DNA from: an uncultured Eubacteriales bacterium
Lineage (GTDB): Bacteria > Bacillota > Clostridia > Oscillospirales > Acutalibacteraceae
Length of the DNA: 51,875 nt
Direction: 5' to 3'
Assembly (NCBI GenBank): GCA_934457115.1
Contig: CAKSHI010000011.1
Span: forward strand, 1 to 51,875
The position numbers and the translations under genes were made by a program. Every line of letters begins with the position of its first letter. The stretch's first letter is position 1. Of the stretch, positions 7,183-16,536 are shown piece by piece. Under the pieces are notes generated by a model, which saw only the letters and a program-made list of their open reading frames with translations, made no database searches and had not been told where the DNA came from.

Positions 7183-9720
7183 TTGGCAACGAGAAGGACT
7201 CAAAAAAGACCATCTTCGGGCAGTATAAGTAATTATAATAAAAATACTGCTGCAAATCGCAGTAAAAAATCAGCTTCTTCTAATAATTTAAAAGGAGGAG
7301 CTGATTCTATTACTGCTAAAAATCAGTGCAATCAAGGGATAGCTATAGTTTTGTTTTGCTTATCCATATTACTTTTTTGCATTATCATAATCGAGGGCGA
7401 GCACATATGGAATATGGCTCATGAATTTATTTGGGGAGTATTTGGTAAAAGCTCATTTTTATGCCCGATTTTTCTTATGTATATATCGATAATTACGGCT
7501 TTCGATAATGGGAAAACAAACATAGAACCTAAAATTTGGTTTTCTATATCTATCATTTTTTTATTTTCTGCTTGCTTTTATATTTTTCCTTCAAAGACTT
7601 CAAGTTCAATTGACTTTTTTAAAGAACTTATTAATCTTTACGACTTGGGAACTGATGGAATAGGAGCCGGACTTCTAAGTGGTATGCTGGGTATACCATT
7701 GGTATGTGCATTGGGGAAAACAGGTGCGGAAGTTACGGTTATCATACTTTTGTTTGCAATGATAATGTTCCTTAGTGGCAGGGGGCTTTTAGGTTTTTTT
7801 GAATTTTTATTTAGACCGTTTAGACATTCCAATAAAGTCAAAAAGGAAAAACATCAAGAGCTTTTTGAACAAGAGGATGTTTCTTATATACCCCAAAAAC
7901 GAAATACACAGATTGATATTCCACTTGGACCTGAAAATCTTCCCAATCATCCCGTTAAGGCAGATATTCCTTTACCCAAAAAAGAGAAGGGTGAAAAGCT
8001 TGCAAATTTAAAGAAGGCCTTTTCTAAGACTAATGAGAGTAATAAGAAAGAATTAGATAATGAAAAGGTGGATTTAATAGATGCATCAGAAGAGAATTCA
8101 GCAGCGGCTGCAGCTGAAGCGTTTATGAAGCGAAAAAGTATTTCTAAGGATAAAGCTGAAATTCAAAAGGAGGAAAAACCTAAGGCGCCCTTAGGACTTA
8201 ATGATGTATTAGATGAAATATCTTTGGAAAAGAGATATAATTTTCCGCCTACTTCACTGCTTATGAAATCCGTTGAGGCTGATAACAGCGACATTAAAAA
8301 TGAACTTCAAGTAAGTGGTCAAATGTTAGTAGATACTTTAAAGAGCTTTAATGTCCAAACCAAAATAGTAGATATAAGCAGGGGGCCTGCGGTCACAAGA
8401 TATGAGCTTCAACCTGCTTCGGGTGTTAAAATAAGCAAGATAACTAATTTGGCTGATGACATAGCATTAAACCTTGCAGCTTCCGGCGTTAGAATAGAAG
8501 CTCCAATACCGGGTAAGGCGGCAGTCGGTATAGAAGTTCCTAACAAGTGTATCAACATAGTAAAAATGAGAGAGCTTATTGAATCTAAGTCGTTTATATC
8601 GGCTAAAAGCAAACTTACTGTAGTGTTAGGTCAAGATATATCGGGTAATATCACCTTGGCAGATTTGAGCAAGATGCCGCATTTGCTTATTGCGGGTTCT
8701 ACAGGCTCGGGTAAATCGGTTTGTATAAACTCTTTTATAATAAGTTTGCTTTATAAGGCGACACCGGATGAGGTAAGGCTTCTTATGATTGATCCAAAGG
8801 TTGTTGAACTTGGGATATACAATGGTATACCACATTTGCTTGTCCCTGTTGTGACAGACCCAAGAAAAGCAGCAGGTGCACTTAATTGGGCAGTTAATGA
8901 GATGCTTAAAAGATACAAAACCTTTGCAGAGTATAATGTAAGAGATCTTAATGCTTATAATAAGATGGTCGCTCAAAAGATGCATTTGCCAAATCAAGAC
9001 GAGGAACCATTAAAACCCATGCCTCAAATTGTCGTTATTATCGACGAACTTGCAGATTTAATGATGGCAGCTCCAAATGAGGTTGAGGATGCTATATGTC
9101 GTTTAGCTCAAATGGCAAGAGCTGCGGGTATGCACTTGGTCATAGCAACACAAAGGCCGTCAGTAGACGTTATTACGGGTATTATAAAGGCTAATATTCC
9201 AAGCAGAATTGCCTTGGCGGTATCCTCTCAAATAGATTCAAGGACAATATTAGACATGGCCGGGGCTGAAAAACTTTTGGGTAGAGGAGATATGCTGTTT
9301 TCACCTATTGGTTCTCAAAAACCAGTAAGGGTGCAAGGGTGTTATGTGACCGATGAGGAGATAGAGAATGTAGTTTCTTACATAAAGCAAGAGGGTCAAA
9401 TAGATTATGACCAAAATGTTATAGAAGAAATTGATAAAAATGCTGTTCCGTTGCAGGAAAACAAGGGTGCCTGCGATGAAAGCGCAGAAGACCCTATGAT
9501 GAATGAGGCTATTGAATGTATCTTAGAGGCAGGACAAGCCTCAACGTCCTTCTTGCAAAGAAGGCTTAGAATTGGTTATGCAAGAGCGGGAAGAATAATA
9601 GATCAAATGGAACAAATGGGGATGATAGGTCCTCACGAAGGCTCTAAACCAAGGCAAGTAATCATTACTAAGCAGCAATTTTTAGAAAGAAAAAATACTA
9701 TAACGGATAAAAAGGATTAA
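7183..9720 (+). CDS. ftsK: DNA translocase FtsK/SpoIIIE
   Basis: A hexameric ATP-driven DNA pump for chromosome segregation at the septum and, in sporulators, into the forespore. A basic head (1-45) is followed by four membrane helices (about 50-210) and a charged linker (about 210-340). The motor has Walker A GSTGSGKS near residue 505 and Walker B VVIIDELADLMM. The C-terminal winged-helix gamma domain (from DPMMNEAIECIL) reads KOPS/SRS DNA sites. At 845 residues it is full length. The start is a TTG preceded by AAAGGTGAT. Whether it is the vegetative or the sporulation paralogue cannot be told here. Confidence 0.95.
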   Translation: MATRRTQKRPSSGSISNYNKNTAANRSKKSASSNNLKGGADSITAKNQCNQGIAIVLFCLSILLFCIIIIEGEHIWNMAHEFIWGVFGKSSFLCPIFLMYISIITAFDNGKTNIEPKIWFSISIIFLFSACFYIFPSKTSSSIDFFKELINLYDLGTDGIGAGLLSGMLGIPLVCALGKTGAEVTVIILLFAMIMFLSGRGLLGFFEFLFRPFRHSNKVKKEKHQELFEQEDVSYIPQKRNTQIDIPLGPENLPNHPVKADIPLPKKEKGEKLANLKKAFSKTNESNKKELDNEKVDLIDASEENSAAAAAEAFMKRKSISKDKAEIQKEEKPKAPLGLNDVLDEISLEKRYNFPPTSLLMKSVEADNSDIKNELQVSGQMLVDTLKSFNVQTKIVDISRGPAVTRYELQPASGVKISKITNLADDIALNLAASGVRIEAPIPGKAAVGIEVPNKCINIVKMRELIESKSFISAKSKLTVVLGQDISGNITLADLSKMPHLLIAGSTGSGKSVCINSFIISLLYKATPDEVRLLMIDPKVVELGIYNGIPHLLVPVVTDPRKAAGALNWAVNEMLKRYKTFAEYNVRDLNAYNKMVAQKMHLPNQDEEPLKPMPQIVVIIDELADLMMAAPNEVEDAICRLAQMARAAGMHLVIATQRPSVDVITGIIKANIPSRIALAVSSQIDSRTILDMAGAEKLLGRGDMLFSPIGSQKPVRVQGCYVTDEEIENVVSYIKQEGQIDYDQNVIEEIDKNAVPLQENKGACDESAEDPMMNEAIECILEAGQASTSFLQRRLRIGYARAGRIIDQMEQMGMIGPHEGSKPRQVIITKQQFLERKNTITDKKD

Positions 9721-9766
9721 TTTAAAAAATGTATAATTTTAAGATGAAAGTAGGGATAAAATAAGT

Positions 9767-10717
9767 ATGGCAAAAAAGGCAAATAAAACGAAGAATATAA
9801 TCTTATATTTAATAGCAGCAGTTATAATATTTTCAGCTTCTATAAGTATTTTTTCTGATTCTTCGTTAATGTTTTGGCAGGATGTATTTAATTATATTTC
9901 TCCTACAAAAGAAGTGGTTGCGTATTCTGAAGAGGGTAGAGAGTTAGCAGAAGAAAAGATGTCAGTTCATATAATTGATGTCGGCAAAGCTGACTCTATA
10001 TACATAAATTCAGGGGATAAAAATATATTAGTAGATGCAGGGGACATAGATACCAGCAATAAGGTGCTTGAGTATCTTAAAAAGAGGGATGTGAAAAAAC
10101 TTGACTTAGTTGTAGTTTCTCATCCTCACAAAGACCATATAGGCGGAATGAGAGATATAATAAATGAGATTCAAATTGAGAGATTTATGATGCCGGAAGT
10201 TCCGGACGATATTATACCTACAGGAAAAACGTATGAGTCCATGCTTTTGGCTCTTGACAAAAATAATATAAAGGTTGATAAACCTATTTGTGGCGACAGC
10301 TTTAAAATAGGTGATATGGAATTAAATATTTTATCTCCAAGTAAGAAGTATGATAAACTAAATAATAATTCAATTGTTATAAAACTAAGATATGGTAATA
10401 AGAGCTTTTTACTTACGGGAGATGCGGAAAAAGAGGCTGAAAACGATATTATAAAATCAGGGTATGATTTAAAATCCGATGTATTAAAGGTTGGACATCA
10501 TGGAAGCAAGACTTCTTCAACACAAAACTTTTTAAATGCGGTTTCACCCAAATATGCTGCCATATCAGTTGGAGAGAATAATAAGAACTTACCAAGATAC
10601 AGTGTAGTAAGCAGAATAGAACAAAGTAATATAACGATTTTTAGGACAGATATTAACGGCGATATAGTTTTTGTCACGGATGGAAATAATATCGATGTAA
10701 AAGTAGAAAAGGAGTAG
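9767..10717 (+). CDS. Membrane-anchored ComEC-like metallo-beta-lactamase-fold hydrolase
   Basis: A 316-residue protein with one N-terminal membrane anchor (about 10-32) and then an outward-facing metallo-beta-lactamase domain. The metal motif SHPHKDHIGG is near residue 120, LTGDAEKEAE near 220, and VGHHGSKTSS near 245. It resembles the C-terminal MBL domain of ComEC/Rec2, but the competence channel domain is absent. Such stand-alone proteins are common in Clostridia and may be nucleases or phosphodiesterases; the substrate is unknown. It is followed 7 bp later by a DUF3006 gene, a recurrent partner. Confidence 0.82.
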   Translation: MAKKANKTKNIILYLIAAVIIFSASISIFSDSSLMFWQDVFNYISPTKEVVAYSEEGRELAEEKMSVHIIDVGKADSIYINSGDKNILVDAGDIDTSNKVLEYLKKRDVKKLDLVVVSHPHKDHIGGMRDIINEIQIERFMMPEVPDDIIPTGKTYESMLLALDKNNIKVDKPICGDSFKIGDMELNILSPSKKYDKLNNNSIVIKLRYGNKSFLLTGDAEKEAENDIIKSGYDLKSDVLKVGHHGSKTSSTQNFLNAVSPKYAAISVGENNKNLPRYSVVSRIEQSNITIFRTDINGDIVFVTDGNNIDVKVEKE

Positions 10718-10724
10718 ATTATAA

Positions 10725-10949
10725 GTGAGAATATTAGCTATAGATAGGTTTGAGGGTACATTCGCCATTTGTGAGGATGATGAAAGGAAGGCGTTTGCAA
10801 TAGAGAGAGCAGAACTTCCAAGCGAAGCAAAGGAGGGGGATATAATAAGAATTTCAGATGATGCTGTTATCACTATAGACAAAGAAGAAACGCAGCGAAG
10901 ACGAGACAAAAATAAAAAACTCCAAGATAAGCTTTGGAGAAATAAATAA
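10725..10949 (+). CDS. DUF3006 small protein
   Basis: A 74-residue acidic protein starting at GTG (MRILAIDRFEGTFAICEDDE), with AKEGDIIRISDD in the middle and a basic tail. This is the DUF3006 pattern, a small beta-rich domain of unknown function that often sits next to ComEC-like MBL genes. The Shine-Dalgarno AAGGAG lies within the end of the upstream gene, so the pair is translationally linked. Confidence 0.8.
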   Translation: MRILAIDRFEGTFAICEDDERKAFAIERAELPSEAKEGDIIRISDDAVITIDKEETQRRRDKNKKLQDKLWRNK

Positions 10950-10961
10950 ATATGTAAATTT

Positions 10962-10997
10962 AAGAAGTGATGGGAGGGCCATCACTTCTTTGTTTAA
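10962..10997 (+). terminator. Rho-independent terminator after the MBL/DUF3006 pair
   Basis: A 12-bp perfect stem (10962-10973 with 10979-10990), loop GAGGG, then TTTGTTT. Confidence 0.85.
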
Positions 10998-11068
10998 GTG
11001 TAAAAGACAATAAAAATATTTAATCGAAAGATAAAAAACAAGATTATACCTTAATAAATTTTAAACAC

Positions 11069-11097
11069 TTGCATTTTAGTAAATAATGGAGTAAGAT
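11069..11097 (+). promoter_or_regulatory. Probable promoter for the K+ transporter gene
   Basis: TTGCAT (11069-11074), 17-bp spacer, TAAGAT (11092-11097). Confidence 0.45.
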
Positions 11098-11135
11098 AAT
11101 CGATTGTAGGATTAATTTTAAGGAGAGAATTTATT

Positions 11136-12521
11136 TTGAGCAGACTTCAATTAATAACAAATAAAATAAAGAACATTGAACCTGTCAAGTTAATTGCGTT
11201 GAGTTTTTTTGTAGTTACAGTGCTGGGTACTATACTTTTAAGTCTCCCAATTTCATATCAAGACGGTGATGCACCGAGATTTATAGATTCGTTATTTGTT
11301 GCGACATCGAGTACTTGTGTTACAGGTCTTACAGTATTTGATACAGGGTCAAAGTGGAGCTTTTTTGGCCAATTTGTTATATTAATTCTTACACAAGTAG
11401 GCGGTTTGGGAGTTATATCGTTTACTACGGGGATAACATTGTTTTTAAGAAAAAGACTTGGAATAAGAGATCTTCAAATCATTAAAGAATACACCAATGG
11501 CAATATTGTGGATATACATGGATTGATACGCTCTATATTTATAGTTTCATTTTCTTGTGAAGCGTTGGGTGCTCTGCTTTTATCAATTAGATTTATACCT
11601 AAGTTTGGGCTTGTTGGCATATGGGTATCTATATTTACTGCCGTATCGGCATATTGCAATTCAGGATTTGATGTCATGGGCATTTTGACTCCTAATATAA
11701 GCATGATGGAATATGCCAAGGACCCATTAGTTTGTATAGTTATTGTCTTCCTTGTGATTATAGGAGGAATAGGCTTTATAGTTATTACGGATGTTCATAA
11801 TTATTTTGTAAATAAGTATAAGAACAAGGCGAAATCGGTTAAGTTAGGAATTCATTCTATCATAGTTATTTATACTTCATTAATTTTACTTTTAGTTGGT
11901 ACAATACTTTTCTTTTTGCTTGAAAACAATAATACTTTACTGGGATATAATCTTTGGGAAAAACTTAATATATCGTTTTTTCAGTCGGCAGTTGCAAGAA
12001 CAGCGGGTTTTTTTAGTATACCAATAGGAAAAGAAAAAGATATAACTAAAATTATGACTATAATACTTATGTTTATAGGCGCTTCACCTTCATCTACGGG
12101 CGGAGGTATAAAAACTACGACGTTTATAGTATTGATAGCCACAGTTATAAGTGTACTAAAGGGTTATTCCAACACTTGTATACGAAGGCACATAATAGAC
12201 AAAAGCACGGTTTATAAGACATTGTCTATTTCTACCCTTGCTATGATGCTTGTGATTTTATTTACATCTATTGTGGACCTTGCAGAGGCCTCTAAAGGCT
12301 TTGGAGTTCTTAATATATTATTTGAAATAGTTTCGGCATTTAGTACGGTTGGACTTACAACGGGAATCACACCGTTTTTAGGGGATTTGTCTAAAGTAAT
12401 TATTATTATTACTATGTTTGTAGGAAGAGTAGGTCCGGTATCGCTACTGTTTGCATTGACAGTAAGGCATTCAAAACGAATTGAGACTATATTGCCGGAA
12501 GGTAAGGTTATAGTGGGGTGA
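11136..12521 (+). CDS. TrkH/KtrB-family potassium uptake protein
   Basis: K+-translocating subunit, 461 residues, with four repeated membrane-pore-membrane units. The selectivity loops are visible: SSTCVTGLTVFDTG, NSGFD, ARTAGF and FSTVGLTTG. The KtrB-type features are VGGLGVISFTTG and the GASPSSTGGGIKTTTF gate region. A cytosolic KtrA/TrkA regulator normally partners this protein, but none is adjacent. The start is a TTG preceded by AAGGAGAG. Confidence 0.9.
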   Translation: MSRLQLITNKIKNIEPVKLIALSFFVVTVLGTILLSLPISYQDGDAPRFIDSLFVATSSTCVTGLTVFDTGSKWSFFGQFVILILTQVGGLGVISFTTGITLFLRKRLGIRDLQIIKEYTNGNIVDIHGLIRSIFIVSFSCEALGALLLSIRFIPKFGLVGIWVSIFTAVSAYCNSGFDVMGILTPNISMMEYAKDPLVCIVIVFLVIIGGIGFIVITDVHNYFVNKYKNKAKSVKLGIHSIIVIYTSLILLLVGTILFFLLENNNTLLGYNLWEKLNISFFQSAVARTAGFFSIPIGKEKDITKIMTIILMFIGASPSSTGGGIKTTTFIVLIATVISVLKGYSNTCIRRHIIDKSTVYKTLSISTLAMMLVILFTSIVDLAEASKGFGVLNILFEIVSAFSTVGLTTGITPFLGDLSKVIIIITMFVGRVGPVSLLFALTVRHSKRIETILPEGKVIVG

Positions 12522-12537
12522 ATTTTAAATTTATAAT

Positions 12538-12566
12538 TTGAATTGTAAGTCGTTTTGTAGTATCAT
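12538..12566 (+). promoter_or_regulatory. Possible valS promoter
   Basis: TTGAAT (12538-12543), 17-bp spacer, TATCAT (12561-12566). If used, the transcript must pass the hairpin at 12606-12635 before valS. Confidence 0.4.
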
Positions 12567-12605
12567 ATAAGTTAATAGTCATTAAGCAGAATGTTTAATT
12601 GAAAT

Positions 12606-12642
12606 AGGTGTTGAACCGTTTAAGGCTTAACACCTTGATTTT
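12606..12642 (+). terminator. Terminator-like hairpin between the K+ transporter and valS
   Basis: 12606-12617 pairs with 12624-12635 (one wobble, one mismatch) around loop GTTTAA; TGATTTTTG follows. It can serve as the K+ transporter terminator or as a short attenuator for valS. Confidence 0.65.
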
Positions 12643-12686
12643 TGTATAACTTAAAAATATGTCCATTAAAATCAGGAGGAAATTAC

Positions 12687-15311
12687 ATGGAAAAAGAACT
12701 TGCCAAAACATATGACCCAAAAGAAGTTGAAGATAGAATATACGACTTTTGGGTATCAAACAAATATTTTCACGCCGAGATAGATAAAAATAAAAAATCT
12801 TATACTATAGTAATCCCACCACCAAATATTACGGGTCAGCTCCATATGGGACATGCATTGGATGAAACTATACAAGATATCTTGATAAGATTTAAGAGGA
12901 TGCAAGGATACTCTGCGCTATGGGTTCCGGGGACAGACCATGCGTCAATAGCTACTGAAGCTAAGATAGTAGAGGCTTTGAAAAAAGAGGGTCTAAGTAA
13001 AGAAATGTTAGGCCGTGAGAAGTTCTTAGAGAGGGCTTGGCAGTGGAAGAATACTTATGGCTCTAGGATTATAGATCAACTTAAAAAACTAGGTTGCTCC
13101 TGCGACTGGGATAGAGAAAGATTTACCCTTGATGAGGGCTGCTCTGAAGCAGTTAATGAGGTCTTTGTTAAACTTTATAACAAGGGGCTTATATATAGAG
13201 GCGAAAGAATCATCAACTGGTGTCCAAAATGTAAGACTTCAATATCCGATGCGGAGGTTGAATTTGCCGAGCAAGAAGGAAGCTTTTGGCATTTAAGATA
13301 CCCATTGTCAGACGGCAGCGGATATTTAAATTTAGCGACAACCCGTCCTGAAACATTGCTTGGAGATACTGCAGTGGCAGTTCATCCTGAGGATGAAAGA
13401 TACAAGGATTTAGTAGGTAAAAAGGTTATACTTCCTTTGGTTGGAAGAGAAATCCCGATTATAGCCGATTCTTATGTAGAGACAGACTTTGGTACAGGAG
13501 TAGTAAAAATTACGCCTGCACATGATCCTAACGACTTCGAGGTTGGTTTAAGACATAACTTAGATATTATAACCGTTATAGACGAAAGTGCTGTCATGAA
13601 TGAAAATGCCGGAAAATATAAAGGATTGGATCGCTATGAAGCGAGAAAACAAATAGTAAAAGACCTTGAAGATGGTGGATATTTAGTAAAGACTGAGCCG
13701 ATTAAGCACAATGTAGGTACTTGCTACAGATGTTCTGAAACTGTCGAGCCAAGAGTATCTAAACAATGGTTTGTTAAGATGCAGCCGTTAGCAGAACCTG
13801 CTATTAAAGAGGTAAGAGACCACAAGGTAAACTTTATTCCTGATAGATTTTCAAAGATATATTTCCACTGGATGGAAAATATAAAAGACTGGTGTATATC
13901 AAGGCAGCTTTGGTGGGGCCATAGAATACCAGCATACTATTGCAGCGATTGCGGCGAAACAGTTGTATCTAAAGATAAGGTAGACGTTTGCCCAAAATGC
14001 GGGTCCTCAAACGTTAAGCAGGATGAGGATACACTTGATACATGGTTCTCATCTGCATTGTGGCCGTTTTCTACTTTGGGTTGGCCAAATAAAACCGAAG
14101 AACTCGAATATTTTTACCCAACCGATACCTTGGTTACGGGTTACGATATAATATTCTTCTGGGTTGCAAGGATGATTTTTTCATCGATAGAACATATGGG
14201 TACAGTACCATTTAACACTGTATTTATACACGGATTGGTAAGAGATGCACAAGGAAGAAAGATGTCCAAATCATTGGGCAATGGAATTGATCCTCTTGAG
14301 ATAATTGATAAGTTTGGAGCAGATGCGCTAAGATTTACATTGGCAACCGGAAACAGCCCGGGAAATGATATGCGTTTTTCAGATGATAAAGTAAGTGCCA
14401 GCAGAAACTTTGCAAATAAGATTTGGAATGCATCCCGTTTTATACATATGAATATAGACGGTTTTGACGTTAAAAATGAGTTGCCAAGTGACCTAAACAT
14501 AGAGGATAAATGGATAATAAACGAATTTAATGATGTAGCCCTAGAGGTAACCGAAAATCTTGAAAAGTTTGAACTGGGCGTTGCCGTTTCTAAACTATAT
14601 GATTTTATATGGGATAAGTTCTGTGATTGGTATATAGAGATTGCAAAAATAAGAATGCAACAAGGTGGAGATGTTGCCCAAAATACAAGGCAAATACTTG
14701 TTTATATACTAAGCAATACTTTAAAGCTTCTTCATCCATTTATGCCGTTTATAACTGAGGAAATTTGGCAAACTTTACCTCACGAAGGCTCGTCGATTAT
14801 GGTATCAAAATACCCTTCGTACGATGAAAAACATTGCTATACTGAAGATAAAAAAGAAATGGAAGCTATAATGGAGGCTATTAAGGCTATAAGGAATCGA
14901 AGGAACGAAATGAATGTACCTCCTTCCAAAAAGGCTAAAGTCTATATAGCTTGCCAAGAGGAAGCAGTATTCACAAAGGGAAAAGATTTCATAAAGAAAT
15001 TAGCTTATGCAAGTGAAGTTGAAATAGCAAACAACTTTGAGATTGACTCGGCTGTCAACATTATCACAAGCAGTGCTAAGATTTATATTCCTATGGATGA
15101 ACTTATAGACAAAAAGGCAGAGCTTCAAAGATTGAGAAAAGAACTTGAATCTGCCGATAAGAAGTTTAAGCAATGTAGTGGAAAGCTTAATAATCAAGGC
15201 TTTTTAAGCAAAGCTCCAAGTGATGTTATAGAAAAAGTCAAAGAGGATGCTAAAAACCTTCAAGATAAAATTGATATGCTCAATTCTACTATTTCTAAGC
15301 TTGAAAATTAA
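12687..15311 (+). CDS. valS: Valyl-tRNA synthetase
   Basis: A class Ia aminoacyl-tRNA synthetase charging tRNA-Val, with an editing domain against threonine. The HIGH motif is in PPNITGQLHMGHALD and KMSKS in GRKMSKSLGNG. Zinc-knuckle pairs occur at CPKCKTS, CYRCSET and YYCSDCG/VCPKCGS. The last 65 residues form the ValRS coiled-coil arm (KAELQRLRKELESADKK). ATG 12687 is chosen because AGGAGGAAATTAC precedes it; the frame is open upstream from TTG 12642. The length, about 874 residues, is normal. No full T-box leader is present. Confidence 0.97.
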   Translation: MEKELAKTYDPKEVEDRIYDFWVSNKYFHAEIDKNKKSYTIVIPPPNITGQLHMGHALDETIQDILIRFKRMQGYSALWVPGTDHASIATEAKIVEALKKEGLSKEMLGREKFLERAWQWKNTYGSRIIDQLKKLGCSCDWDRERFTLDEGCSEAVNEVFVKLYNKGLIYRGERIINWCPKCKTSISDAEVEFAEQEGSFWHLRYPLSDGSGYLNLATTRPETLLGDTAVAVHPEDERYKDLVGKKVILPLVGREIPIIADSYVETDFGTGVVKITPAHDPNDFEVGLRHNLDIITVIDESAVMNENAGKYKGLDRYEARKQIVKDLEDGGYLVKTEPIKHNVGTCYRCSETVEPRVSKQWFVKMQPLAEPAIKEVRDHKVNFIPDRFSKIYFHWMENIKDWCISRQLWWGHRIPAYYCSDCGETVVSKDKVDVCPKCGSSNVKQDEDTLDTWFSSALWPFSTLGWPNKTEELEYFYPTDTLVTGYDIIFFWVARMIFSSIEHMGTVPFNTVFIHGLVRDAQGRKMSKSLGNGIDPLEIIDKFGADALRFTLATGNSPGNDMRFSDDKVSASRNFANKIWNASRFIHMNIDGFDVKNELPSDLNIEDKWIINEFNDVALEVTENLEKFELGVAVSKLYDFIWDKFCDWYIEIAKIRMQQGGDVAQNTRQILVYILSNTLKLLHPFMPFITEEIWQTLPHEGSSIMVSKYPSYDEKHCYTEDKKEMEAIMEAIKAIRNRRNEMNVPPSKKAKVYIACQEEAVFTKGKDFIKKLAYASEVEIANNFEIDSAVNIITSSAKIYIPMDELIDKKAELQRLRKELESADKKFKQCSGKLNNQGFLSKAPSDVIEKVKEDAKNLQDKIDMLNSTISKLEN

Positions 15312-15342
15312 GTTTTTAATTTTATAAATTATGGTTAAGATA

Positions 15343-15376
15343 AAAGGCCTGCTCTTATTTTGAGTAAGCCTTTTTA
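15343..15376 (+). terminator. valS terminator
   Basis: A 12-bp stem with one mismatch and one wobble (15343-15354 with 15362-15373), loop TTATTTT; TTTTT overlaps the 3' end of the stem. Confidence 0.75.
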
Positions 15377-15453
15377 ACTACTTATTTATTGTATCGATGA
15401 TTGTTAATATTAGATACTTTAATTCATAATATTAAAAAAAGTATAAAGACATA

Positions 15454-15482
15454 TTGACATTAATGCCGACATATGTTATAGT
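15454..15482 (+). promoter_or_regulatory. Promoter of the rpmG-secE-nusG transcript
   Basis: Perfect TTGACA (15454-15459), 17-bp spacer, TATAGT (15477-15482). The leader to rpmG is about 77 nt. Confidence 0.8.
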
Positions 15483-15490
15483 AATAAGTA

Positions 15491-15528
15491 CCTCAGAAAA
15501 GAGGCTTATTTTTTGTGCCTTTTTGAGG
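15491..15528 (+). other. Leader RNA with alternative hairpins before rpmG
   Basis: CCTC (15491) can pair with the near GAGG (15501) or with the later TGAGG (15524-15528). AAAGAGGC (15498-15505) can also pair with GCCTTTTT (15517-15524). These pairings exclude each other. A role is unproven. Confidence 0.3.
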
Positions 15529-15565
15529 GAGGCTAAAATATTCCGTCATACCGGGAGGTGCCGTC

Positions 15566-15715
15566 ATGAGAGTTAAAATTACACTAGCCTGCACAGAATG
15601 CAAACAGCGCAATTACAACACAATGAAAAACAAGAAAAATGATCCGGACAGGCTCGAAATGAACAAGTATTGCAGATTTTGCAAAAAGCATACTCTGCAT
15701 AAGGAAACCAAATAA
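15566..15715 (+). CDS. rpmG: 50S ribosomal protein L33 (zinc-binding form)
   Basis: A 49-residue gene read directly from ATG 15566 to TAA 15713-15715, with GGGAGGTG as Shine-Dalgarno. The translation starts MRVKITLACTECKQRNY and contains TECKQ and YCRFCKKH, giving the two Cys pairs of the zinc-containing (C+) L33 form. It is followed by NYNTMKNKKNDPDRLEMNKY, the L33 core. It lies directly before secE and nusG, the standard bacterial order. Confidence 0.95.
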   Translation: MRVKITLACTECKQRNYNTMKNKKNDPDRLEMNKYCRFCKKHTLHKETK

Positions 15716-15735
15716 GTCGTACGGAGGGCAGAACA

Positions 15736-15951
15736 ATGGCTGTGAAAAAACTTAAGTTTTTCCAAAATGTTGGAAAGTTCTTCCGAGACTATAAGAATGA
15801 GATCAAAAAAGTAGTATGGCCTACTAAACAAACAGTAGTTAGAAATACTTTGGTTGTTTTGGCTATGATTATTATTATAGGTCTTTTTATTTTTGGTCTT
15901 GACACTGGATTGTTAAACCTACTTGGCTTGTTTATGAACGTGTCTAAGTAA
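15736..15951 (+). CDS. secE: Preprotein translocase subunit SecE
   Basis: A small essential clamp subunit of the SecYEG channel. It has 71 residues: a basic N-terminal amphipathic segment with the conserved NEIKKVVWPTKQTVV hinge and one C-terminal membrane helix (about 40-62). AGGGCAGAACA precedes the ATG. The position between rpmG and nusG is diagnostic. Confidence 0.96.
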   Translation: MAVKKLKFFQNVGKFFRDYKNEIKKVVWPTKQTVVRNTLVVLAMIIIIGLFIFGLDTGLLNLLGLFMNVSK

Positions 15952-15970
15952 GACAATCGGAGGAAGAGCA

Positions 15971-16492
15971 ATGTCTGAAGAAGCAAAATGGTATGTTGTT
16001 CATACCTATTCAGGGTATGAAAACAAAGTAGCATCAAATCTTGAAAAAACTGTTGAAAATAGGCAGCTTCAGGATTTGATTCAAGAAATTTGTGTACCAA
16101 CTGAAACAGTTGTCGAAATTAAAGACAACAAAAAACGAGAAGTAGAACGAAAAATATTTCCGGGATATGTTATAGTAAAGATGATTCTTAATGATGATTC
16201 ATGGTATGCTGTGCGTAATATACGTGGGTGTACAGGATTTGTCGGACCATCCTCCAAGCCAATTCCGCTGACGGACGAAGAAGTGGCTAGGTTAGGGGTC
16301 GAAAAGAAGAGTATTGAGGTTTCATATCAAGTCGGGGATTCTGTTAAGATTACAGACGGTCCACTTGAAGGATTTATCGGAGTTGTTGAAGAAATTAACA
16401 CCGATAAAAACCTTGTAAGAGTTACAGTTTCTATGTTTGGTCGCGAAACACCGGTCGAATTGGAACTAAACCAAGTCGAAACGGTAGAATAG
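15971..16492 (+). CDS. nusG: Transcription termination/antitermination protein NusG
   Basis: 173 residues: an N-terminal NGN domain (WYVVHTYSGYENKVASNL, with FPGYVIVKM and VRNIRGCTGFVG) and a C-terminal KOW domain (VGDSVKITDGPLEGFIGVVEEI). It binds RNA polymerase across the cleft and, through KOW, ribosomal S10 or Rho. It is encoded 19 bp after secE, with GGAGGAAGAGCA before the ATG. Confidence 0.97.
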   Translation: MSEEAKWYVVHTYSGYENKVASNLEKTVENRQLQDLIQEICVPTETVVEIKDNKKREVERKIFPGYVIVKMILNDDSWYAVRNIRGCTGFVGPSSKPIPLTDEEVARLGVEKKSIEVSYQVGDSVKITDGPLEGFIGVVEEINTDKNLVRVTVSMFGRETPVELELNQVETVE

Positions 16493-16501
16493 TTTATAAA
16501 A

Positions 16502-16519
16502 TGCAGAAACGGTTCTGCA
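16502..16519 (+). other. Small hairpin after nusG
   Basis: TGCAGAA (16502-16508), loop ACGG, TTCTGCA (16513-16519). No U-run follows. It may separate NusG translation from the downstream L1-type leader. Confidence 0.4.
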
Positions 16520-16536
16520 ATAGGGGGATTCCCCTT

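Noticed and set aside
12606..12635. T-box riboswitch before valS
   Set aside because: The T-box core is only 7 of 10, the tRNA-acceptor bulge is wrong, and the leader is too short for a specifier domain.
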